From the NCBI GenBank assembly GCA_003154135.1, contig PMCN01000302.1, positions 11,671-31,677 of the forward strand: DNA of 20,007 bases, written 5' to 3'. Both the position numbers and the translations under genes were made by a program. This DNA is from Acidimicrobiaceae bacterium (GTDB lineage Bacteria > Actinomycetota > Acidimicrobiia > Acidimicrobiales > Ilumatobacteraceae). Of this stretch, positions 1 through 5,844 are shown one piece after another. How positions within the stretch are numbered: position 1 is the stretch's first letter; each line of letters opens with the position of its first letter. The notes beneath the pieces were generated by a model. It searched no databases, was not told the DNA's origin, and worked only from the letters and a program-made list of their open reading frames with translations.

Positions 1-221
1 GGCAGCGGTGGGCGTACCCGAACCTGTCCCAGGGGTACACCCGGCCGGCGCGTCAACTCCGCCTCGATCAGCGCGCGGTAGGTCTCCCATTCGCCGATGA
101 GCCGGTTCATGATGTCTTGCGGATGAGCATGGGGGATTCCCTCCGCCACTGCTGAGACGTCGATGACGTGGTCGTCGACGAGTACGCCGAGTCGGAAGTC
201 GTCGAAGAAGAGAAGCTTCAC
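1..221 (-). CDS. Fumarylacetoacetate hydrolase-family protein, N-terminal part (cut by window edge)
   Basis: This is a minus-strand reading frame open from a GTG at 221 to the window edge, giving 73 residues. It starts VKLLFFDDFRLGVLVDD and continues with a VIDVS segment. That opening (a strand, a conserved Phe/Asp-Asp, then Gly-Val and a short V-x-D-V-S) is typical of FAH-family proteins such as acylpyruvate hydrolases and 2-keto-4-pentenoate hydratases, which act on products of aromatic ring cleavage. The metal-binding catalytic core would lie beyond the window, so the substrate cannot be told. AAGGA lies 8 nt upstream of the GTG, and no in-frame ATG precedes it, which supports this start. 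The gene is transcribed away from the CoA-transferase operon, and the space between them may hold divergent promoters. Family assignment rests on the N-terminus only. Confidence 0.6.
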   Translation of the reverse strand, partial: MKLLFFDDFRLGVLVDDHVIDVSAVAEGIPHAHPQDIMNRLIGEWETYRALIEAELTRRPGVPLGQVRVRPPL

Positions 222-383
222 CTAGTGGTCCTTCGCTGGGGTCGTCGATCGCAGGGATGCGCTAGATTGGTCATGAGATCCACCTGACGGACTTGCGTTC
301 CAGAAATGATGATGCAGAATGATGCGTGTGTCAATGACGTATGTCACTTTGTTCCTCCCTCACCCGATGGCCGGCGGCCGGTC
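222..383. promoter_or_regulatory. Divergent intergenic region and untranslated leader with candidate operator
   Basis: This non-coding stretch separates the FAH-like gene (minus) from the CoA-transferase operon (plus). A weak plus-strand promoter can be drawn: TTGCGT (293-298), 16-bp spacer, CAGAAT (315-320). The same CAGAAT hexamer serves as the proposed -10 of the hydroquinone operon at 5241-5246. Downstream lie two near-identical direct repeats, GTGTGTCA (326-333) and GTATGTCA (339-346), 13 bp apart. The second overlaps an imperfect palindrome TGACGTATGTCA (335-346, 10 of 12 symmetric). That position just after the predicted transcription start would suit a repressor site. A frame-extending ATG at 306 exists, but residues before 384 do not resemble the family. 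Confidence 0.3.
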
Positions 384-1130
384 GTGATCAACAAGGTTCG
401 GGCTGATGCCCTCGAGATGCTGTCCGTCGTTCCCGACGGGGCCTCGATCGCGATCGGCGGGTTCGGCCTCACCGGGGTTCCCGTCATGTTGTGTCACGCC
501 TTGTGTGAGCTGGACCGCCGGGACCTTCACATCGTGTCGAACAACGCCGGCATCGATCCCACCGGTGTAGGGCGCCTCGTCGGTGAGGGGCGCATCCGCA
601 AGTTCACCGGATCGTTCCCGTCCAACAAGGAGTTCTTCACCTCGTTCCACAGCGGGAGCGTCGAGCTCGAGTTGGTGCCGCAAGGCACACTCGCGGAGCG
701 CATGCGAGCCGCCGGTGCAGGCATCCCGGCCTTCTACACACCCACCAGCGCGGGGACCGATCTGGCGACGGGCAGCTACCCCGCTCGCTACGACGGCGAA
801 GGACAGGTGACGGCCTGGCTGTCACCGAAGGATGTTCGGGTCTTCGGGGGCGTGGCGTGCGTGCTGGAGACCGCACTGGCGACCGACTTCGCGTTCGTGA
901 AGTCCTACAAGGCCGACCGCCTCGGCAACCTCGCGTTCCGGCTCGCCTCCCGCAACTTCAATGTGCCGGCAGCCATGGCCGGCCGGGTGACCTTCTGCGA
1001 GTCGCAGTCCATCGTGGAGGTCGGCGAGATCGATCCTGACGGTGTGCATTTGCCCGGCATCTTCGTCCAGCATGTGATCGAGTCCCAGCTGGGCAAGTTC
1101 GACGCCCCGACTCGCGGTGCGTCCTTGTGA
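384..1130 (+). CDS. scoA: 3-oxoacid/3-oxoadipate CoA-transferase, subunit A (SCOT/PcaI type)
   Basis: This is the alpha subunit of a family I CoA-transferase, which moves CoA from succinyl-CoA to a 3-oxoacid (acetoacetate or 3-oxoadipate) with its partner subunit. The frame is open from an ATG at 306, but I choose the GTG at 384. The protein then begins VINKVRADALEML and reaches the glycine-rich IGGFG motif at residues 24-28, as in ScoA/PcaI. It is 248 residues long, close to the family's usual length. The 26 residues upstream look non-coding and overlap a repeat-rich leader. The Shine-Dalgarno at 384 is weak, so the start is not certain. Other family features are NKEFFTSFHSG near residue 81 and ELVPQGTLAERMRAAGAGIPAFYTP near 96. 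The active-site glutamate is in the next gene. Sequence alone does not separate SCOT from 3-oxoadipate CoA-transferase; the aromatic-catabolic context favours the latter. Confidence 0.85.
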   Translation: MINKVRADALEMLSVVPDGASIAIGGFGLTGVPVMLCHALCELDRRDLHIVSNNAGIDPTGVGRLVGEGRIRKFTGSFPSNKEFFTSFHSGSVELELVPQGTLAERMRAAGAGIPAFYTPTSAGTDLATGSYPARYDGEGQVTAWLSPKDVRVFGGVACVLETALATDFAFVKSYKADRLGNLAFRLASRNFNVPAAMAGRVTFCESQSIVEVGEIDPDGVHLPGIFVQHVIESQLGKFDAPTRGASL

Positions 1131-1151
1131 GTTTCGCCGCCACACCTGAAC

Positions 1152-1157
1152 GGAGAG
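1152..1157 (+). promoter_or_regulatory. Ribosome binding site that decides the scoB start
   Basis: GGAGAG lies 5 nt upstream of the ATG at 1163. It favours that start over the upstream GTG at 1127, which overlaps the stop of the preceding gene. Confidence 0.6.
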
Positions 1158-1162
1158 TGACC

Positions 1163-1825
1163 ATGTCCGAACCGGATGCCCTCGGTTGGTCGCGGGAGGA
1201 GCTCGCGACCAGAGCCGCCCTCGACGTCCCCGACGGCGCTTATGTGAACGTCGGGATCGGCATCCCGATGTTGATCGCGTCGCACATCCCCGAGGACCGT
1301 GAGGTGTGGTTCCACACGGAGAACGGTGTCCTCGGTCTGGGTGGGGTGCCGGAGGCAGACGAGGTCGACCTCGACATGCAGAACGCGGGTAAGGAGTACG
1401 CCAAGATCGTCGTCGGCGCCGCCGCGTTCGATTCGGCGCTGTCCTTCGCCATCGTCCGCGGGGGCCATCTGGACATCGCGGTCCTCGGCGGAATGCAGGT
1501 CGCCTCCATGGGCGACCTCGCGAACTGGTCGGTGCCAGGCCGAACTCCTGGAGTCGGTGGTGCCATGGACCTCGTGACGGGGTCGAAGCAGGTGTGGGTC
1601 CTGATGGAACACACCGACCGCGCTGGCACACCGAAACTGATGCGTCATTGCACACTGCCGATCACTGGAACGCGGTGCGTGACCCGCGTCTATACGACAC
1701 TCGGGGTGTTCCAACCGGCTGGTTCCCACTTCGAATGCCTCGACCTGGCCCCGGGTGTCGACATCGAGACCGTCAGAGCGCTCACCGACGCCGAGGTGAC
1801 ACTCGCACGCGATTCTCGCGAGTGA
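1163..1825 (+). CDS. scoB: 3-oxoacid/3-oxoadipate CoA-transferase, subunit B (SCOT/PcaJ type)
   Basis: This is the beta subunit of the family I CoA-transferase and partner of the gene ending at 1130. The 220-residue protein opens with WSREELATRAALDVPDG and the nucleotide-facing loop YVNVGIGIP (residues 27-35). These are hallmarks of ScoB/PcaJ. The catalytic glutamate is expected in the conserved ENG motif and is E53 here (HTENGVLGLGG). In this enzyme class that residue forms the covalent glutamyl-CoA thioester. A GTG at 1127 would add 12 residues and overlap the scoA stop, but the ATG at 1163 has a good Shine-Dalgarno and gives the family N-terminus. The gap to the monooxygenase that follows is 9 nt, so all three genes are probably cotranscribed. 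A second, unrelated-type CoA-transferase pair sits at 8287-9907, so the two may differ in substrate. Confidence 0.87.
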   Translation: MSEPDALGWSREELATRAALDVPDGAYVNVGIGIPMLIASHIPEDREVWFHTENGVLGLGGVPEADEVDLDMQNAGKEYAKIVVGAAAFDSALSFAIVRGGHLDIAVLGGMQVASMGDLANWSVPGRTPGVGGAMDLVTGSKQVWVLMEHTDRAGTPKLMRHCTLPITGTRCVTRVYTTLGVFQPAGSHFECLDLAPGVDIETVRALTDAEVTLARDSRE

Positions 1826-1834
1826 GCGACTACG

Positions 1835-3046
1835 GTGCGCGCTGTGAAGGTGGTCATCGTCGGCGGTGGTATCGGCGGCTGTGCTCTGGCGCTCGCGCTG
1901 CACGCAGCTGGCATCACCGACATCGAGGTGCGCGAGGCGGCGGACGGGGTTCGTGAGCTCGGTGTCGGCATCAACGTACTTCCCCACGCGATGCGCGAGC
2001 TGGACGAGCTCGGGGTGGCCGACCAGGTGGCGGCGGTGGCCGTCGCGACGTCGGAGTTGAGCTACCACAACAGATTCGGTCAGATGATCTGGCTCGAGCC
2101 CCGTGGTCTCGCTGCCGGTTACCGATGGCCACAGCTGTCGGTCCATCGCGGCGCACTGCTGTCGGTGTTGCACGGCGAAGCGATGCGACGATTGGGCGAC
2201 GGGCGCTTCCACTACTCGTCGCGGGTGGAGGCCGACGATCTCGAGAACCTCGACGGCGACGTGATCGTGGCGTGTGATGGCGTGCACTCGGCACTGCGAC
2301 CGCTGGTCGCACCGGCGGAGGGTCCGCCGCTGTGGAACGGGGTGACGATGTGGCGAGGTACCACCATCGCCGAGCCGTTCCTCGGTGGCCGCCGGATGAT
2401 CATGGCCGGGGTGTTGGCCCATCGCGTGGTGATCTACCCGATCCGCGACTTGGCGGACGGAAGTCAGCTGATCAACTGGGTCGCAGAGGTTCGCAAGGAG
2501 GACGGCCGGCCGATGCCGCGCCAGGACTGGGACGCGACGGTCGATGTGGTGGAGCCGCTGCGCCTGTTCGACTCCTTCCGCTTCGACTGGCTGAACGTGC
2601 CGTCTCTGATCGAGCGGGCGGAGGAGATCCTGTGCTATCCGATGGTGGATCGCGAGCCGCTGACGACGTGGCGACACGGACGGATGACGCTGCTGGGCGA
2701 CGCGGCGCACCCGATGTACCCGGTGGGCAGCAACGGCGCATCGCAGGCGATCGTCGATGCTCGTGTGCTGGCTCGGGAGTTGCGTCTCCGGCCCGACCTG
2801 TCGGAGGCGTTGGCTGCCTACGAGGCCCAGCGGCTGCCGGCAACTGCGGCGGTGGTGCTCGCCAACCGTCGAGCCGGGCCCGAGCGTTCGATGGAGATCG
2901 TCGCCGAGCGCGCGCCGAACGGCTTCGAACGGCTCGCGGACGTGATCTCGCACGACGAGTTGGTGACGATCGCAGCCGAGTACAAACTCACGGCGGGTTT
3001 CGATCCCGCGATGCTCAACGACCGCCCGTCGCTGTCGGTGTCCTGA
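1835..3046 (+). CDS. FAD-dependent aromatic monooxygenase, PhzS-like (class A flavoprotein hydroxylase)
   Basis: This is a 403-residue single-component flavoprotein hydroxylase. The N-terminal Rossmann motif GGGIGG (residues 10-15) binds the ADP part of FAD. The DG motif of aromatic hydroxylases is at C147-D148-G149, followed by S152 and R155. The GD motif that contacts the FAD ribityl chain is at G288-D289 in LLGDAAHPMYPVGSNGASQA. The segments GVGINVLPHA, EPRGLAAG, WPQLSVHRG, GVTMWRG and YPMVDREPL follow the pattern I recall for PhzS, which hydroxylates and decarboxylates 5-methylphenazine-1-carboxylate. I infer NAD(P)H-dependent hydroxylation, possibly oxidative decarboxylation, of an aromatic compound. 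Given the neighbouring operon, the product may be hydroquinone or hydroxyquinol; this is not shown by the sequence. The start is GTG 1835, with GTG 1844 (MKVVIVGGG) as a good alternative. It ends 3 nt from the convergent VWA gene. Confidence 0.85.
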   Translation: MRAVKVVIVGGGIGGCALALALHAAGITDIEVREAADGVRELGVGINVLPHAMRELDELGVADQVAAVAVATSELSYHNRFGQMIWLEPRGLAAGYRWPQLSVHRGALLSVLHGEAMRRLGDGRFHYSSRVEADDLENLDGDVIVACDGVHSALRPLVAPAEGPPLWNGVTMWRGTTIAEPFLGGRRMIMAGVLAHRVVIYPIRDLADGSQLINWVAEVRKEDGRPMPRQDWDATVDVVEPLRLFDSFRFDWLNVPSLIERAEEILCYPMVDREPLTTWRHGRMTLLGDAAHPMYPVGSNGASQAIVDARVLARELRLRPDLSEALAAYEAQRLPATAAVVLANRRAGPERSMEIVAERAPNGFERLADVISHDELVTIAAEYKLTAGFDPAMLNDRPSLSVS

Positions 3047-3049
3047 CCT

Positions 3050-4426
3050 TCAGATGAGCTCGGCGATGACGTCGGCGAGCTGACCGAGTGTGCGCACTTC
3101 ATGGACGGCTGTGCAGCCGTGCCGGTATGAGTCGATGAGGGAGTCGGTGGTGCCCCACATCTCGGATGGCTCGGGGTTGAGCCAGTACACCCGGCGGGCC
3201 CGGTCGGCGATGCGCTGGAACGGGTCGACCCCGCCGTCGCGGTAGTTGCTGCGCGCGTCGCCCGAGATGATGACCGTCGTGCCACTGCCCACGGTGTCCT
3301 CGAGGTGAACGTTGGCGAACTGGCTGAACACGGCGCCGTAGTCGCTGTGGCCGTCGAGGCCCACCACGCCACGGCGTTCCACCAGACGGTTGACGGCGAT
3401 GTCGTGCCGGGCTTCCTGGAAGACGTCGGTCACCTCGGCGACGCCGTCGACGAACGCGAAGCTTCGCACCTTGCGGACCTCGGCATGCAGAGCGTTCATC
3501 AGGCTGAAGGTGAACTGGGCGAACTCTGCAACCGAGCCACTCACGTCGCAGAGCACCACCACGTCGGGTCGGTGGGGATGACGCCGACGCTGCACGACCT
3601 CGAGCGGCACGCCACCGGACTGGAGCGATCGGCGAATGGTCCGGCGGACGTCGAGTCGGCCGGTCGATCGGAGCTTGCGTTTCTGCCCGATCCGCGCGGC
3701 CATCTTCTTCAGCAGCGGCTGGAGCACGCGCCGGAGCTCGTCGTAGTCGGCGCGGGAGAGCTGCAGCAGATCGATCTCCTCGGGGCTGGTGCGTTCGGGT
3801 ATCGACGGCGCTTCGATCGGCGTGCTCGCGTCGAGCTGACGCGCGATCTCGGAGGCCAGCCTGCGGCGGAACTCCTCGATCAGCTCCGACAGCTCGTTTC
3901 GGCGCAGCATCAGCTCGAAGTCGTCGTAGTCGCCGCTGCGACGGAGTTGCTGCATCGCGGCGCTGAGCATGCGGGACAGGTCGATGGCACGAAGCACGCG
4001 GTGCATCAGCCGCCGTTCGCTCGCCTCTTCGTCGCCGTCACCTGCGTACATCTCGACCGCTTGCCGGGCGAGCGAGGCGAGGGCCTCGGCGTCGCCTGAC
4101 ATGAGCGCCTGCAGCACCTCGTCGTCCATGCTGCCCGTGAGTCCGTTGGACATGGCCTGCGGTTCGAAGCCCGCGCCAGGAGGAGCGGCGACGAGCTGCT
4201 CGGCGCCCGAGTCGGTGGTGCGGAAGGTCGCGTCGAAGCAGCGATCGAACGAACCGATCGGATCAGGCTCTTTCACCATCGCGGCCCGGAGGCAGTCGCG
4301 GACCACCTCGCGATCTCCGAGGTCCAGGTGCTCCAATGCCCGCGCCGCGTCGATGACCTCGCTCGTGGCGACGTCGAGGCCGGTGCCACGGAGGCGTTCG
4401 GCGAGGGCGATGAGCTGCTCGATCAT
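3050..4426 (-). CDS. CoxE-like von Willebrand factor A domain protein
   Basis: This 458-residue, probably cytoplasmic protein has no signal peptide or membrane segment. The first 160 residues are helical and resemble the N-terminus of CoxE-type VWA proteins (MIEQLIALAERLRGTGLDV). The charged middle part (about 160-280) leads to an Arg-rich stretch (RRTIRRSLQSGG). The VWA fold occupies about 286-420. It carries a metal-ion-dependent adhesion site, D294-x-S296-x-S298 in VLCDVSGSV, and a later ISGDARSN segment with D390. CoxE-like proteins usually work with a MoxR-type AAA+ ATPase (CoxD) in metallocofactor insertion or enzyme maturation. No such ATPase is in this window. The start lies 3 nt after the IclR stop, so the two are almost certainly cotranscribed. 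A role in activating an enzyme of the locus, such as the iron-dependent dioxygenase, is speculation. Confidence 0.8.
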   Translation of the reverse strand: MIEQLIALAERLRGTGLDVATSEVIDAARALEHLDLGDREVVRDCLRAAMVKEPDPIGSFDRCFDATFRTTDSGAEQLVAAPPGAGFEPQAMSNGLTGSMDDEVLQALMSGDAEALASLARQAVEMYAGDGDEEASERRLMHRVLRAIDLSRMLSAAMQQLRRSGDYDDFELMLRRNELSELIEEFRRRLASEIARQLDASTPIEAPSIPERTSPEEIDLLQLSRADYDELRRVLQPLLKKMAARIGQKRKLRSTGRLDVRRTIRRSLQSGGVPLEVVQRRRHPHRPDVVVLCDVSGSVAEFAQFTFSLMNALHAEVRKVRSFAFVDGVAEVTDVFQEARHDIAVNRLVERRGVVGLDGHSDYGAVFSQFANVHLEDTVGSGTTVIISGDARSNYRDGGVDPFQRIADRARRVYWLNPEPSEMWGTTDSLIDSYRHGCTAVHEVRTLGQLADVIAELI

Positions 4427-4429
4427 TCG

Positions 4430-5200
4430 TCAGCGCTTGGCCAGCCGATTGTTGATCTCGGCCGCTGTCTCGAGCAGCCGGGGCAGGATCTCACCGCGCA
4501 GCTCCTTGAGGGTCACTCGTCCGGCGTGGGCCGACACGTTCATGCCGGCGAGCACCTTGCCCTTGCGGTCGCACAGTGGTGCTGCGACGGACCGCACGCC
4601 TTCTTCCAGCTCCTGGTCGAGCAGCGCGTAGCCCTGCTGTCGGATGGAGCCGAGCTCCGCGACGAGGTCGGCCTTCGTCGCCAGCGCGCGCGGGGTGGGC
4701 GGCTCCATCGGCACCTGGTCGAAGAAGCTCTGCAGGTCGTGCGGGGGGAGGTTGGCGAGGATGACGCGACCCATCGAGGTCCACAACGCCGGCAGTCGTG
4801 AACCGATCGACAGCGAGATGGTCATGATCCTCTGGGTGTTCACGCGGGCGACGTACACGATCTGGTTCCCGTCGAGCACGGCTGCACTGACGCTCTCGTG
4901 CACTTGGGCGGACAGGTTCTCCATGAAGGGTTGGGCGATGTCGCTCAGGTGCAGCGACGACACGTAGGCGTACCCGAGGTCGAGGACCTTCGGACTCAGC
5001 TCGAACAGCTTGCCGTCGGTGGTCACGTAGCCGATCTCGACCAGCGTGTGCAGCAGGCGGCGCGCCGTGGCCCGCGTGAGCCCTGTCGCCCGAGCCGCAT
5101 CGGCAAGCGTCATCGCCGGCCGATCGTGGTTGAACGAGCGCAGCACCGCCAGGCCGCGATCGAGCGACTGGACGAACTCGCCGGATCTTCCTTCGGTCAT
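4430..5200 (-). CDS. IclR-family transcriptional regulator of the hydroquinone operon (PcaR/PobR-like)
   Basis: This 256-residue IclR-type regulator has the N-terminal winged helix at about residues 8-75. It contains VQSLDRGLAVLRSF and the helix-turn-helix TLADAARATGLTRATARRLLHTL. The C-terminal effector-binding domain spans about 80-250 and includes VARVNTQRIMTISLSIGSRLPA, SMGRVILA and the GVRSVAAPL and GKVLAGMNVS segments typical of the family. Members such as PcaR, PcaU and PobR sense aromatic acids or 3-oxoadipate and control aromatic catabolism. The frame continues upstream to a TTG at 5236, but the first ATG (5200) gives the standard N-terminus. It has AGGAAG 9 nt before it, so it is chosen. 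The gene is divergent from the hydroquinone operon, and the shared space holds a symmetric candidate operator over both promoters. That makes it the likely local regulator and possibly autoregulated. The effector is unknown. Confidence 0.9.
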   Translation of the reverse strand: MTEGRSGEFVQSLDRGLAVLRSFNHDRPAMTLADAARATGLTRATARRLLHTLVEIGYVTTDGKLFELSPKVLDLGYAYVSSLHLSDIAQPFMENLSAQVHESVSAAVLDGNQIVYVARVNTQRIMTISLSIGSRLPALWTSMGRVILANLPPHDLQSFFDQVPMEPPTPRALATKADLVAELGSIRQQGYALLDQELEEGVRSVAAPLCDRKGKVLAGMNVSAHAGRVTLKELRGEILPRLLETAAEINNRLAKR

Positions 5201-5216
5201 TCCATCACTCTTCCTC

Positions 5217-5246
5217 TTGACACGGCTCGGCAACAAGGCTCAGAAT
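5217..5246 (+). promoter_or_regulatory. Predicted sigma70-type promoter of the hydroquinone operon
   Basis: A perfect -35 box TTGACA (5217-5222) is followed by an 18-bp spacer and CAGAAT (5241-5246) as -10. Transcription would start near 5253, about 50 nt before hapC. The -10 touches the left arm of the candidate operator, so a bound regulator could block RNA polymerase. The -35 lies inside the untranslated leader of the divergent regulator gene. Confidence 0.5.
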
Positions 5247-5281
5247 GTTCGTACTACGCACAAGTGTACGCACAACGAACA
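5246..5281. promoter_or_regulatory. Candidate IclR-family operator between the divergent regulator and hapC
   Basis: This 36-bp element has perfect inverted arms TGTTCG (5246-5251) and CGAACA (5276-5281). Inside them lies a perfect 9-bp direct repeat TACGCACAA (5255-5263 and 5267-5275) separated by GTG, a 12-bp period close to one helical turn. IclR-family proteins such as PcaU and PobR bind operators made of repeated short units, so the architecture fits. The element abuts or covers the -10 boxes and predicted start sites of both divergent promoters. Binding by the adjacent regulator is inferred from position. Confidence 0.6.
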
Positions 5282-5292
5282 CTCTTTGTCCA
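5263..5292 (-). promoter_or_regulatory. Predicted promoter of the IclR regulator and VWA genes
   Basis: On the minus strand, TGGACA (plus positions 5287-5292) matches the -35 consensus at five of six bases. An 18-bp spacer leads to TACACT (5263-5268). Transcription would start near 5256, about 55 nt upstream of the ATG at 5200. The -10 lies inside the candidate operator, which suggests autoregulation. Confidence 0.45.
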
Positions 5293-5303
5293 GGGGGGTT
5301 GCC

Positions 5304-5798
5304 ATGACGAGCTACGTCACGCAGTTCGGATCACTCGACTCGTACGAGAAGGGCGGCATCGAGATCATCAACGACGACCCGAAGCACTTCGTCTTCTCGA
5401 ACATCTTCGAAGTCGCCAACGGTGCACGGCCGTACGAGAAGGTGGCGGTGGCGAAGAACACCAAGTACGTGGTCGAGGCGGTGCGGACCGAGGGCACCAG
5501 CGGTTGGCGCACCTGTGCGCACGACGAGTTCGTCACCGTGCTCGACGGAGAGGTGAAGGTGGAGCTGGTCAAGCTCGACACCCCGGCTGTGCCGGCCGAC
5601 AAGGAAGGCTCGGTCGCTGTCGCCGGCGAGCCGACGGGCCAGGCGATGGGCCACCTCATCCTGCGCCGTGGCCACCAGGGCCTGCTGCCGGCGAACTCGG
5701 CCTACCGGTTCGTCGCCGAGCGCCCCGGTGTGCTGATCCAGCAGACCATTCAGGGCGACGACACCATCGAGCGCTGGGCCGAGATCTGCCTGAGCTGA
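5304..5798 (+). CDS. hapC: Hydroquinone 1,2-dioxygenase, small subunit (HapC/PnpC type)
   Basis: The 164-residue protein (about 18 kDa) matches the size of the small subunit of the two-subunit hydroquinone dioxygenase. The large subunit follows 46 nt downstream. It is cupin-like, with beta-rich segments SNIFEVANGARPYEKVAVAKN, CAHDEFVTVLDGEVKVELVKL (about residues 72-92) and GHLILRRGHQGLLPANSAYRF (about 117-137). In the characterised enzyme, catalysis takes place in the large subunit and this one is structural. The reaction is ring cleavage of hydroquinone to 4-hydroxymuconic semialdehyde using O2 and iron(II). The ATG at 5304 has a strong AGGGGGG 5 nt upstream. It is the first gene of the operon, transcribed from the promoter facing the IclR gene. 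The family call relies on pairing with the large subunit as much as on sequence; taken alone it would be called a cupin-like hypothetical protein. Confidence 0.82.
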   Translation: MTSYVTQFGSLDSYEKGGIEIINDDPKHFVFSNIFEVANGARPYEKVAVAKNTKYVVEAVRTEGTSGWRTCAHDEFVTVLDGEVKVELVKLDTPAVPADKEGSVAVAGEPTGQAMGHLILRRGHQGLLPANSAYRFVAERPGVLIQQTIQGDDTIERWAEICLS

Positions 5799-5844
5799 CC
5801 GCGGCGACGACGAGAACGAACAGACGACTTCAGGAGCACACGAC

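Noticed and set aside
306..383. N-terminal 26-residue extension of the CoA-transferase subunit A from the ATG at 306
   Set aside because: The extension does not resemble the family N-terminus, lies over a repeat-containing leader and makes the protein longer than usual. The GTG at 384 gives the expected start.
905..2953. Long minus-strand open frame (682 codons) opposite the CoA-transferase and monooxygenase genes
   Set aside because: It is the antisense shadow of three plus-strand genes with clear family motifs. Its translation is rich in His, Arg and Asp with no recognisable domain, typical of high-GC antisense frames.
3057..3081. Hairpin AGCTCG...CGAGCT near the convergent gene ends, as a bidirectional terminator
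   Set aside because: It has only a 6-bp stem and a 13-nt loop, lies inside the VWA coding region and has no T-tract.
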